Source: Amycolatopsis sp. WQ 127309 (GTDB taxonomy: Bacteria; Actinomycetota; Actinomycetes; Mycobacteriales; Pseudonocardiaceae). Taken from it: a DNA stretch of 64,000 nt. The notes below the pieces were generated by a model, which was not told the DNA's origin, did no database searches, and saw only the letters and a list, made by a program, of their open reading frames with translations. Position numbers and translations under genes: made by a program. The number at the start of each line of letters is the position of its first letter. Within the stretch, counting starts at the first letter, position 1. Positions 53,684-61,735 of the stretch are shown one piece after another. Location: positions 7,019,001 through 7,083,000 of the forward strand of contig NZ_CP095481.1 in assembly GCF_023023025.1 (NCBI RefSeq), read 5' to 3'.

Positions 53684-54208
53684 ATGCCTGACATCCCGCC
53701 GGTGATCGACCTACCCGCCTGGATCGCCGAGAACGAGCGGTTCCTCAAGCCGCCGGTGAACAACAAGGTCGCCTGGGCGCCGATGAAGGACTTCATCGTG
53801 ATGGTCGTCGGTGGCCCGAACCTGCGCACCGACTACCACGTCGACCCGTACGAGGAGTGGTTCTACATGCATCGCGGGTCGATGCGCATCGACGTGATGG
53901 CGGACGACGGCCCGCGCAGCATCCACATTCCAGAGGGGGGCATGTGGATGCTGCCGGCCAACCTGCCGCACTCGCCGCAGCGGCCCGACCCGGACTCGAT
54001 CGGCCTGGTCATCGAACGGGTCCGCGGCGAAGGGGTCGAGGAAAGCTTTCGCTGGTACTGCCAGAACTGCGCGACCCAGCTGCACGAGGCGTGGATCCGC
54101 TTGAAGAACATCGAGGTCGATCTGCCGCCGGTGTTCGAGGCGTTCCACGCCGATCTCACTGCCCGGACCTGCCCGGCCTGCGGGACCCTGCACCCGGGCA
54201 AGGGCTGA
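53684..54208 (+). CDS. nbaC: 3-hydroxyanthranilate 3,4-dioxygenase
   Basis: A 174-aa cupin. Iron ligands His52, Glu58 (DYHVDPYEEWFY) and His96 (NLPHSP) and substrate Arg48 and Arg100 are present. The C-terminal rubredoxin-like iron site has Cys126/Cys129 (CQNC) and Cys163/Cys166 (CPAC), offset by one residue from the well-studied Cupriavidus enzyme. It opens 3-hydroxyanthranilate to 2-amino-3-carboxymuconate semialdehyde (ACMS) with oxygen. Function is assigned with high confidence. Confidence 0.93.
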   Translation: MPDIPPVIDLPAWIAENERFLKPPVNNKVAWAPMKDFIVMVVGGPNLRTDYHVDPYEEWFYMHRGSMRIDVMADDGPRSIHIPEGGMWMLPANLPHSPQRPDPDSIGLVIERVRGEGVEESFRWYCQNCATQLHEAWIRLKNIEVDLPPVFEAFHADLTARTCPACGTLHPGKG

Positions 54209-54215
54209 GCGCTCC

Positions 54216-55211
54216 ATGAGCGTGATCGATGTGCACAGCCACTTCGTGCCCCGAGGCTGGCCGGATCTGGGGACGATCGCCGGCGGCACCGGCTGGCCGC
54301 GTCTCGAGGTCGAGTCCGAACGCGACGCGGTGATCATGATCGGGTCGAGCGAGTTCCGCAGGATCTCCGACGAGTGCTGGAACGCCGACCGGCGGCTGGC
54401 CGACATGGCCGAAGACGGCGTCGACGTCCAGGTCGTCTCGCCGACGCCGGTGTTCTTCTCTTACGACCGGCCGGTCGGGCAGGCAGTCAAGGTCGCGAAG
54501 GTCTTCAACGACCTGGCCTTGGAGATCTGTGCGCCGGCGCCGGGTCGGCTGATCCCGTTCTGCCAGGTGCCGCTGCAGGACCCGGACGCGGCCTGCGCCG
54601 AGCTGGACCGCTGCCTGGCGGCCGGGCACGCCGGTGTCGAGATCGGCAACCACGTGGGCGACCGGGACCTCGACGACGCGGGCATCGTGACGTTCCTGCA
54701 GCACTGTGCGGACCGCGGTGTCCCGGTGTTCGTGCACCCGTGGGACATGCCCGAATCGCCGAGGCTGGGGCGGTGGATGGCCAGGTGGCTGGCCGGGATG
54801 CCCGCCGAGACGCACCTGTCGATCGTGGCGCTGATCCTGGGCGGGGTGTTCGACCGGGTCCCGGACACGCTGCGGATCTGCTTCGCCCACGGCGGCGGCT
54901 CGTTCCCGTTCTGGCTCGGCCGGCTGGACAACGCGTGGCGCCGGCGCCCCGACGTGATCGCCGGCAGCGTCCTGCCGCCGTCGGCCTACATGGGACGGTT
55001 CTCGGTGGACACGGTCGTGTTCGACGAGCGCGCGCTGCGGCTGCTGGTGGACACCGTCGGTGTCGAACGGGTGCTGCTGGGCAGCGACTATCCGTACCCG
55101 CTGGGGGAGCGGCCGGTGGGTGAGCTGGTGCGCAAGGCCGGGTTCCTGGACGAACCGGCTCGCGCCAAGCTGCTCGGCGGCAACGCCCGCGAATTCCTCG
55201 CCCGCCCCTGA
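54216..55211 (+). CDS. nbaD: 2-amino-3-carboxymuconate-6-semialdehyde decarboxylase (ACMSD)
   Basis: A 331-aa amidohydrolase-fold zinc enzyme: IDVHSHFVPRGWPDL gives His7/His9, VFVHPWDM the third His, FAHGGG a fourth and LLGSDYPYP the Asp. SYDRPVGQAVKVAKVFND is typical of ACMSD. It decarboxylates ACMS to 2-aminomuconate semialdehyde. It lies 8 bp after the dioxygenase. Confidence 0.9.
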   Translation: MSVIDVHSHFVPRGWPDLGTIAGGTGWPRLEVESERDAVIMIGSSEFRRISDECWNADRRLADMAEDGVDVQVVSPTPVFFSYDRPVGQAVKVAKVFNDLALEICAPAPGRLIPFCQVPLQDPDAACAELDRCLAAGHAGVEIGNHVGDRDLDDAGIVTFLQHCADRGVPVFVHPWDMPESPRLGRWMARWLAGMPAETHLSIVALILGGVFDRVPDTLRICFAHGGGSFPFWLGRLDNAWRRRPDVIAGSVLPPSAYMGRFSVDTVVFDERALRLLVDTVGVERVLLGSDYPYPLGERPVGELVRKAGFLDEPARAKLLGGNAREFLARP

Positions 55212-55212
55212 T

Positions 55213-55245
55213 CGGGCCGGGCCCGGGCCGCCGTCCCGAGCCCGG
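55213..55245. terminator. terminator between ACMSD and AMSDH genes
   Basis: GGCCGGGC (55213-55220) and GCCCGGCC (55238-55245) arms between convergent ends. Confidence 0.5.
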
Positions 55246-55250
55246 CCTCA

Positions 55251-56705
55251 TCAGAGCCGGACGCAGATGTTGGTGGGCTCGGAGTAGAAGTGCAGGGAGT
55301 GCTCACCGCCTTCACGCCCGATCCCCGAGAGGCCCGAGCCGCCGAACGGTGACCGCAGGTCGCGCAGGAACCAGGTGTTCACCCAGGCCATCCCCACGTC
55401 GAGCGCGGCCGCCGTCCGGTGCGCGGTTTCCAGGTCACGCGTCCACACGGCCGCGGCGAGACCGTAGTCGGTGTCGTTCGCGAGGCGGACGGCTTCCTCC
55501 GCGGTGTCGAAGGGCACCAGAGCGGCGACCGGCCCGAAGATCTCCTCCCGCAGCACCCGGGCCTCGTTGCCGAGGCCGGTCCACAGCGTCGGCTCGATCC
55601 AGGCCCCGGCTTGCAACGCCGGCTCGACCTGGGGAATGCTGCCGCCGGCGAGGATCTCGGCGCCCGTGTCCTTCGCGAGCCGGTAGTAACGCAGGACCTT
55701 CTCACGGTGCCGGACCGAGATCAGCGGACCCGTGGTGGTGGCCGGGTCTTCGGGCCTGCCCGGCCGCACCGCGCGCGCTCGTTCGCCCAGCCCGGCGGCG
55801 ACCTCGTCGAAGACGTCGCGCTGCACGTAGATCCGCTCGGTGCAGAGACAAACCTGACCCGTGTTGGTGAACGTCGAGCGGGCCAGGCCGTCGATCGCGC
55901 GGTCCAGGTCGGCGTCTGCGAACACGATCGCCGCGTTCTTCCCGCCGAGCTCGAACGACACCGGCCGCACGCGCGGCGCCACCGCGCGCATGATCACCGC
56001 ACCTGTCCCTGATTCGCCCGTGAAGGTGATCCCGTCGACGTCCGGGTGCGTGGTCAGGAACTCGCCCGCGGATCCCGGCCCGAACCCGTGCACGACGTTG
56101 TAGACCCCGTCGGGGACACCCGCTCCGGTCATGACCTCGGCGAGGAGCGTCGCCGTCGACGGGGTTTCCTCGCTGGGTTTCACGACGACGGTGTTGCCGC
56201 AGGCGAGCGCGGGCGCGACTTTCCAGGTGAGCAGGAGCAGCGGGAGGTTCCACGGCACGATCACGCCGACGACGCCGAGTGGTTTGCGCAGCGCGTAGTT
56301 GAGCGCCTGGCCGCCGTCGGGGAGGTCGGTGAGGAACGAATCCAGGCCCGCGGCGGAGATGATGTCGGCGAAACTCCGGAAGTTCGCCGTCGCCCGCGCG
56401 ACGTCGATCCGCCGGGCGAGTTCGACCGGTTTCCCGGTGTCGGCGACCTCCGCGGCGACGAACTCCTCGAACCGGTTGTCGATGCCGTCGGCGATCTTCC
56501 GCAGCAGGCGGGCCCGGTCCGGGACGCCCAGCCGGCCCCACGGCCCGGTCAAGGCGCGCCGTGCCGCGGTCACGGCGCGACCGACCGTGCCTTCGTCGGC
56601 TTCCGCGACGCGGGCCACGAGCGACCCGTCGACCGGGCTGATCTTGTCGAACGTGGCGGCGCCGTCGACGAACTTCCCGTCGACGAAATTGCTGAGCTGG
56701 GTCAT
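55251..56705 (-). CDS. 2-aminomuconate semialdehyde dehydrogenase-type ALDH
   Basis: A 484-aa ALDH with Asn153 (PWNLP), Lys176, Glu252 (FELGGK) and nucleophile Cys286 (GQVCLCTERIYV). The CLCTERIYV segment and placement beside the dioxygenase and ACMSD fit the 2-aminomuconate/2-hydroxymuconate semialdehyde class, which oxidises AMS to 2-aminomuconate for the RidA-like deaminase. It is convergent with the rest, so it belongs to another transcript. Confidence 0.8.
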   Translation of the reverse strand: MTQLSNFVDGKFVDGAATFDKISPVDGSLVARVAEADEGTVGRAVTAARRALTGPWGRLGVPDRARLLRKIADGIDNRFEEFVAAEVADTGKPVELARRIDVARATANFRSFADIISAAGLDSFLTDLPDGGQALNYALRKPLGVVGVIVPWNLPLLLLTWKVAPALACGNTVVVKPSEETPSTATLLAEVMTGAGVPDGVYNVVHGFGPGSAGEFLTTHPDVDGITFTGESGTGAVIMRAVAPRVRPVSFELGGKNAAIVFADADLDRAIDGLARSTFTNTGQVCLCTERIYVQRDVFDEVAAGLGERARAVRPGRPEDPATTTGPLISVRHREKVLRYYRLAKDTGAEILAGGSIPQVEPALQAGAWIEPTLWTGLGNEARVLREEIFGPVAALVPFDTAEEAVRLANDTDYGLAAAVWTRDLETAHRTAAALDVGMAWVNTWFLRDLRSPFGGSGLSGIGREGGEHSLHFYSEPTNICVRL

Positions 56706-56729
56706 TCAGCCAGCTTGCCGACCCGTCGC

Positions 56730-56760
56730 GGGCCCGGCCAATACCGAATCGGCCGGGCCC
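56730..56760. terminator. terminator downstream of second ALDH
   Basis: GGGCCCGGCC and GGCCGGGCCC, perfect 10-bp arms with an 11-nt AT-containing loop, between the tandem ALDH genes. Confidence 0.6.
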
Positions 56761-56784
56761 TATACCCCTTGTGCCGCTCGGGTT

Positions 56785-58299
56785 TCAGTCCTTCGGCGGC
56801 CAGGTGGGGATCGGGGCGCGCCCCGAGGGGAAGCGGACGTTCTTCGCGCGGACGAACTCGCGCAGGGTTTCCGCGGAGTTCTCCCGGCCGAACCCGCTGC
56901 CCTTGTTGCCGCCGAACGGCGAGCCCAAGAACGAGCGGCGCATGTAGTTGTTGATGAAGATCATGCCCGCTTCCAGTTCGCCGGCGAGGCGACTGGCGCG
57001 GAAGTGGTCCGGCGTGATGAGCGCGGCCGTCAGCCCGTAGCTGGTCCCGTTGGCGATCCGGACGGCTTCCTCGTCGGTGTCGAACACCATGATCGACGCG
57101 ACGGGGCCGAAGAGCTCCTCCTGGGCCACGGTGTGGTGGGGCTGCACGTCGACGAGAACGGTGGGCGGCACCCAGTACCCGCCCTTGAGGCGCTCGTCCT
57201 CGGGCGTCTCGCCCTGGAACGCGATCTTCGCACCTTCTGCGACGGCCGTGTCGATGTAGGCGAGCACCTTCTCCTGCTGCTTGCGGTCGACCATCGCGCC
57301 GATGTCGGTCCGGGCGTCGAGCCCGTCCCCGACGACCAGGCGGCCGGCCGCTTCGGTGAACTGCTCGACGAACTCGTCGTAGCGCGACCGGTGGATGAGG
57401 ATGCGCGAGGTCGAGGTGCAGGCTTCGCCCTGGTTGTAGAACATCCCCTCGATGGAGATGTCGACCGCGACGTCCATGTCGGCGTCGTCGAGCACCAGCA
57501 GAGCGTTCTTCCCGCCGAGTTCCATCGTGGCGTAGGTCAGGTTCTGCGCGGCGCTCTGCAGGACCTTGCGTCCGGTCGCGGTCGCGCCGGTGAAGGTGAT
57601 CCGCTCGACGACGGGGTGCGCGGACAGGAAGGCGCCGGCCGGGAGTCCCGTGACAGCGTTCACGACCCCGGGCGGCAGCACCTCGTTGACCAGTTCGACC
57701 AGCCGCAGCACCGTGAGCGGCGCCTGGTCGCCGGGCTTGACGACGACGGTGTTCCCGGCGGCGAGCGCCGGGGCCGACTTCTTGGTGAAGTGGATCGGGG
57801 GCCAGTTGAACGGCAGGATCGCGGCCACGACGCCGTAGGGCTCGTAGGACACCCGCGCCTCGATCGGTCCCTGGTCGAGGAGATCGCCGTGCAGTGAGTC
57901 GGCCAGGCCGCCGAAGTAGTCGAAGCCCGCAGAACTGAACGACACGTCGAAGCGCAGCGCGTCACGCCGGGGCTTGCCGACCTCCCTCGCCTCGAGTTCG
58001 CCGAGTTCGTCGGCGTGCGCGCGGATGACCGCGGCCGCTTTCGCCAGCAGGATCCCCCGCTCGCGGGGCGTGCGGTGGCGCCAGTCCTGTTCGTAGGCCC
58101 GGCGGGCATCCATGACCGCGAGGTCCACCAGCGCCTCGTCGGCTTCGACGACCTCGGCGAGAGTGTCACCGGTGGCAGGTTCGAGGACATCGAACCACTT
58201 CGCGCCGTCCGGCGTGACCCACGCGCCGCCGATGAATGCCGCCCAATCGCGGCGGGCCAGTGGCTTCGGGCTTTCCGGCACAGTCCTGCTCCCTGTCAC
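56785..58299 (-). CDS. aldehyde dehydrogenase
   Basis: A 504-aa ALDH with Asn165 (LPFNWP), Lys188, Glu260 (MELGGK) and Cys294 (NQGEACTSTSRI). It resembles vanillin/salicylaldehyde- and succinate-semialdehyde-type enzymes by the PFNWP motif; the substrate is unassigned. A TAGTCA-type operator lies 25 bp upstream. It may be co-transcribed with the amidohydrolase gene 49 bp upstream. Confidence 0.8.
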   Translation of the reverse strand: MTGSRTVPESPKPLARRDWAAFIGGAWVTPDGAKWFDVLEPATGDTLAEVVEADEALVDLAVMDARRAYEQDWRHRTPRERGILLAKAAAVIRAHADELGELEAREVGKPRRDALRFDVSFSSAGFDYFGGLADSLHGDLLDQGPIEARVSYEPYGVVAAILPFNWPPIHFTKKSAPALAAGNTVVVKPGDQAPLTVLRLVELVNEVLPPGVVNAVTGLPAGAFLSAHPVVERITFTGATATGRKVLQSAAQNLTYATMELGGKNALLVLDDADMDVAVDISIEGMFYNQGEACTSTSRILIHRSRYDEFVEQFTEAAGRLVVGDGLDARTDIGAMVDRKQQEKVLAYIDTAVAEGAKIAFQGETPEDERLKGGYWVPPTVLVDVQPHHTVAQEELFGPVASIMVFDTDEEAVRIANGTSYGLTAALITPDHFRASRLAGELEAGMIFINNYMRRSFLGSPFGGNKGSGFGRENSAETLREFVRAKNVRFPSGRAPIPTWPPKD

Positions 58300-58323
58300 T
58301 CGGCACTACGATCAAAATAAATG

Positions 58324-58342
58324 ATAGTCATGAAAATTTACT
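58324..58342. promoter_or_regulatory. TAGTCA-N7 type operator (one imperfect half)
   Basis: ATAGTCA-TGAAAAT-TTACT in an AT-rich gap directly upstream of the ALDH start at 58299. The right half differs (TTAC for TGAC). It also overlaps the 3' flank of the amidohydrolase gene. Confidence 0.45.
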
Positions 58343-58348
58343 GATTGG

Positions 58349-59710
58349 TCAGTCCGGGAGGAGGCCCGCCCGGCGGCCCAGCGCCCGGCCGTTCTCGCCG
58401 AGCTTGCGGAGCAGCTCGGTCACGTGCAGCTCGCTCGCCCGGGTGAACCGGCCGTCTTCCAGCAGCAACTCACCGTCGACCATGACGTGCTTGGCGTCGC
58501 CGCCGCGGGCCGCGTGCACGAACGTGCTCAACGGCCGGTGCACCGGCGACGCGTGCAGGGTGGCCAGGTCGAACACGGCGATGTCGGCGAGCTTGCCCGC
58601 TTCGAGGCTGCCCAGCCGGTCCTGGGCGCGTACGGCGCGAGCGCCGTCTTCGGTCGCCATCGTGATCAGCTTGGCCAGCTCGATCGAGGCCGGTTCGTGG
58701 TGCAGCTGGTTCTGCAGCAGCCGGGTCCACTTGAGCTGCTCGACCATGTCGTTGGTCAGGTCGACCATCGGGCCGTCGGTGCCGATGGCGACCCGGATCC
58801 CGTTGTCCAGCATCCGTTTCACCGGTGTGATCCCGCCGCCTCGAGCCGCTTCGGAGCTGGGGGTGTGGGCGACGGTGCTGCCCGAGGCGGCGATGAGGTC
58901 GAGGTCGTTGTCGCGCGGGTTGATGGTGTGCGCGAGGATCCAGCGATCGTCGAGCACGCCGAGACGGTGGAGGAACTGGAGGTCCGTCCGTCCGGTCTGC
59001 AGGACGAACTTCAGGTAGCCGTTGTCGCGAGACATGGTGCCCCCGGCGATGTGCGAGGAGGTGAAGGTGTCCTTCTCCACGGCCAGGGCGTGACCGCCCA
59101 GCACCATCGGCTCCGAGCAGGTGCCCATCGCGACCCAGTGGGCGGTGGCCTCCAGAACGAAACCGATCCGGACGCGGCCGCCGGCGAATCCGTCCCACTT
59201 CTCGAACGACTCGCGCGCGTTCGCGAAGTCCGAGGCGACGTCGCCGGGACGGATCGCCTTCGCGAAGAACTGCCGGACGCCGGTGTCGGCCACCGGGGTC
59301 AGGATGGCCTCCTCTTCGCTGAGCGTGGTCTCGTTGACCAGGTGGTTGACCGAGCTCGTGGTTCCGCCGCGCAGCATGTCCAGCGCCGCGACCTCACTGG
59401 CGAGCCGGAGGTCGTCGATGGTCAGCTGCGCCTTGAGCGGGAAGAGGCAGTCGCTGATCCACTTCTCGAGGAGCAGGTCTCCGCCGAGACCCTTGCCGTA
59501 GAGGTACCAGTCGTGCTGGTGGGTGTTGACCAGACCGGGCAGGACCAGCGCGCCGCTGGTGTCGAGCGTGCGGTCGACGGGTTCGCGGCTCAGTTCCCCG
59601 GGGGCGCCGACGGCGGCGATGGTGGTGCCGTCGACGAGCAGCTCACCGCCCTGGAGGAGTTCGGGACGGTCCTTGACGAAGAGGCCACCACCGGCGAACA
59701 GGGTCCTCAC
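58349..59710 (-). CDS. TRZ/ATZ-type amidohydrolase (deaminase/chlorohydrolase family)
   Basis: A 453-aa amidohydrolase_1 from a GTG with AAGGAG upstream. LPGLVNTHQHDWYLYGKG supplies the metal HxH, LEATAHWVAMG and ILAHTINPRDND further His, and IGTDGPMVDLTND the final Asp. Relatives hydrolyse C-N or C-Cl bonds of triazines, guanine, S-adenosylhomocysteine or cytosine. Co-directional with the binding-protein gene 40 bp upstream, so that operon may supply an N-heterocycle to the island. Confidence 0.8.
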   Translation of the reverse strand: MRTLFAGGGLFVKDRPELLQGGELLVDGTTIAAVGAPGELSREPVDRTLDTSGALVLPGLVNTHQHDWYLYGKGLGGDLLLEKWISDCLFPLKAQLTIDDLRLASEVAALDMLRGGTTSSVNHLVNETTLSEEEAILTPVADTGVRQFFAKAIRPGDVASDFANARESFEKWDGFAGGRVRIGFVLEATAHWVAMGTCSEPMVLGGHALAVEKDTFTSSHIAGGTMSRDNGYLKFVLQTGRTDLQFLHRLGVLDDRWILAHTINPRDNDLDLIAASGSTVAHTPSSEAARGGGITPVKRMLDNGIRVAIGTDGPMVDLTNDMVEQLKWTRLLQNQLHHEPASIELAKLITMATEDGARAVRAQDRLGSLEAGKLADIAVFDLATLHASPVHRPLSTFVHAARGGDAKHVMVDGELLLEDGRFTRASELHVTELLRKLGENGRALGRRAGLLPD

Positions 59711-59750
59711 GGCGCGTCTCCTTCCTGCGTTTGCTGTTGACTGAAATGGT

Positions 59751-60662
59751 TCAGGCGAGCAGGGAATCGTCCAGCAGGCCCGAATCGAGCACCGCGTCGA
59801 GACTCAGCGGTGTGCTGCCGCTCGCGTGCCGGTTGCGCAGCTCGACGACGGTGGCGAGTTCGTCCCGCGCGAGCCGGCCGCCGAGGACGAGGCCGGTCGC
59901 CGGCTCGGTGAGGATGCCGACGTGCCGGTGCGCGGCGTCGCCGTCGAGGCCGAGCCGGCGCATCGTCGCGTCGAGGACCAGGTCGCGGTGCTCGCCGTCG
60001 ATGATGTCCCGCGCGGTGCGCGTCAGTGCTTTGACCAGTCCCCGCAGTGCCGGGGTTTCGCGCCGCATGGCCTCGCCGGTCGCGGCCAGCACCGCGCCCG
60101 CGTAGGGGCCGATCGAGGTCACGGAGGCGAGCCGGTGCGCGCCGCCGTCTTCGGCGAACAGATCGTTGCCCGCGTTCAGGACGGTGCCCGTGATGTCGCC
60201 GGCGAGGAGGGCCTTCGCGCGTCGGGGAGTCGCGCCCAGTGCCTCGACCGCGTAGTCGTCGCCTCGCCGGAGTCCGAGTCGGTCGAGCAGTTCGAAGGCG
60301 ACGAACGCGAAGCCGGAGCCGGGAACGTCGACACCGATGGTGTTCCCGCGCAGCAGCGCGGGTGTGGCGACGCCTGGTTTCGAGAACAGCGACAGTCCCA
60401 GGCCGCGGTCCACGGCCGCGAGGATCCGGACGTCCTCCGTGCGCCCGAGCGGGTTGGTCGGCACGCACCGGTAGGCCAGGACGTTGTCCGGGTTGGTCAG
60501 CACCGCGTCGAGGTCGCCGGCGAACAGGTCCGTGAACTGCTGGGGCGAGGACGTCGTCGGAACCTCGGTCACGGCCAGACCGGCCTCGGCCAGCCGCCCG
60601 GTCCGGGTGGCCACCTCGACCAGCACCGAGGGGCTGAAGGTGCCGAGCCTGAATCCCCGCAT
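59751..60662 (-). CDS. NMT1/THI5-like solute-binding protein without signal peptide
   Basis: A 303-aa protein with a type-2 periplasmic-binding fold (LVEVATRTGRLAEAGLAVTEV; GVDVPGSGFAFVAFELLDRLGL). The ATG follows AGGAGA. No signal peptide or lipobox is present, and no permease or ATPase is nearby. Either the signal is lost, or it is a cytoplasmic binding or THI5-like protein. LacI-type site 18 bp upstream. Confidence 0.65.
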   Translation of the reverse strand: MRGFRLGTFSPSVLVEVATRTGRLAEAGLAVTEVPTTSSPQQFTDLFAGDLDAVLTNPDNVLAYRCVPTNPLGRTEDVRILAAVDRGLGLSLFSKPGVATPALLRGNTIGVDVPGSGFAFVAFELLDRLGLRRGDDYAVEALGATPRRAKALLAGDITGTVLNAGNDLFAEDGGAHRLASVTSIGPYAGAVLAATGEAMRRETPALRGLVKALTRTARDIIDGEHRDLVLDATMRRLGLDGDAAHRHVGILTEPATGLVLGGRLARDELATVVELRNRHASGSTPLSLDAVLDSGLLDDSLLA

Positions 60663-60679
60663 CGCTCTCCTAGATTGTT

Positions 60680-60693
60680 CACAAACGTTCGCA
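60680..60693. promoter_or_regulatory. LacI-type operator, imperfect
   Basis: CACAAACGTTCGCA: right half fits TYGCA, left half is degenerate. It faces the binding-protein gene; its partner site is at 60747. Confidence 0.4.
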
Positions 60694-60746
60694 TAGTGAC
60701 TGTCGCCGCTGAGCTTGACACGAGCGTAGACCTTGGCACATGGTGA

Positions 60747-60760
60747 TGCAAACGATTGCA
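60747..60760. promoter_or_regulatory. LacI-type operator
   Basis: TGCAAACGATTGCA, extended by A/T to ATGCA...TGCAT, 21 bp before the dehydrogenase start, 67 bp from the site at 60680 in the divergent gap. Confidence 0.65.
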
Positions 60761-60781
60761 TTCGGCGAGAGGCGCAAGCAG

Positions 60782-61735
60782 ATGGTGACGATTTCCCCCG
60801 GTACCACCCGAGTCGGCTGGATCGGCACGGGCCGGATGGGGGCGGCGCTGGTGCGCCGGCTCCTGGCCGCCGGCTACGACGTGGCGGTCTGCAACCGCAC
60901 CCGCGCCAAGGCGGAAGAACTGGGCGCGGACGGCGCGACCGTAGTCGACCGGCCGGTCGACCTCGCCGACCGCGACGTCGTGTTTTCGATGGTCTCGGCC
61001 TCCGCCGACCTGCGGGAGGTCACCTCCGGCACGGGCGGGCTGTTCACCGACGACGCGTCCGCGCCGGCCGTCCTGATCGACTCCTCCACCGTGTCGGCCG
61101 AAGCCTCGGCGGCGGTGCGGATCGAGGCCGCGAAGCGGGGGACGCAGCTGCTCGCGGCGCCGGTCAGCGGCAACCCGAAGGTGGTCAGCTCCGGCAAGCT
61201 CACCCTCGCCGTGTCCGGCCCGCGCGCGGTGTTCGATCAGGTCGAACCCTTGCTCACCCCATTGGGGCGAGCTGTCACCTATGTGGGGGACGACGAGGTC
61301 GCGCGGCTGGTGAAGATCGCCCACAACGTGTTCCTGGGCGTCGTGATCCAGTCGCTGTCGGAGATCACCGTGCTCGCCGAGAAGGGTGGGGTCAGCCGGG
61401 CGGCGTTCCTGGAGTTCCTCAACCAGTCGGTGATGGGCTCGGTGTTCAGCCAGTACAAGACCCCGGCGCTGGTGAACCTCGACTTCACCCCGACCTTCAC
61501 GATGCCGTTGCTGCGCAAGGACTTCGACCTCGGACTCGCCGCGGCGAGGGAGCTCGAAGCACCGATGCCGGTCGCGTCGGCGACTGCCCAGCTCATCGCC
61601 GAAGCGATCGGCGCCGGCCGGGTCGAGCAGGACTTCGCCGTGCTGATCGAAGAGCAGGCCCGCCGGTCCGGGCTGACCCTCAAGCCCGAGGACGCCGACG
61701 TCACCGACGGTCTGGACGGAGACACCGATGCCTGA
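60782..61735 (+). CDS. HIBADH/6-phosphogluconate-dehydrogenase-like NAD(P) oxidoreductase
   Basis: A 317-aa beta-hydroxyacid dehydrogenase: RVGWIGTGRMGAALVRRLLA is the Rossmann motif, LVKIAHN carries the catalytic Lys, and the C-terminal helical domain is intact. Related enzymes act on 3-hydroxyisobutyrate, tartronate semialdehyde or glyoxylate. ATG at 60782 chosen so that the operator lies upstream. The stop overlaps the next start by 8 bp. Confidence 0.8.
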   Translation: MVTISPGTTRVGWIGTGRMGAALVRRLLAAGYDVAVCNRTRAKAEELGADGATVVDRPVDLADRDVVFSMVSASADLREVTSGTGGLFTDDASAPAVLIDSSTVSAEASAAVRIEAAKRGTQLLAAPVSGNPKVVSSGKLTLAVSGPRAVFDQVEPLLTPLGRAVTYVGDDEVARLVKIAHNVFLGVVIQSLSEITVLAEKGGVSRAAFLEFLNQSVMGSVFSQYKTPALVNLDFTPTFTMPLLRKDFDLGLAAARELEAPMPVASATAQLIAEAIGAGRVEQDFAVLIEEQARRSGLTLKPEDADVTDGLDGDTDA

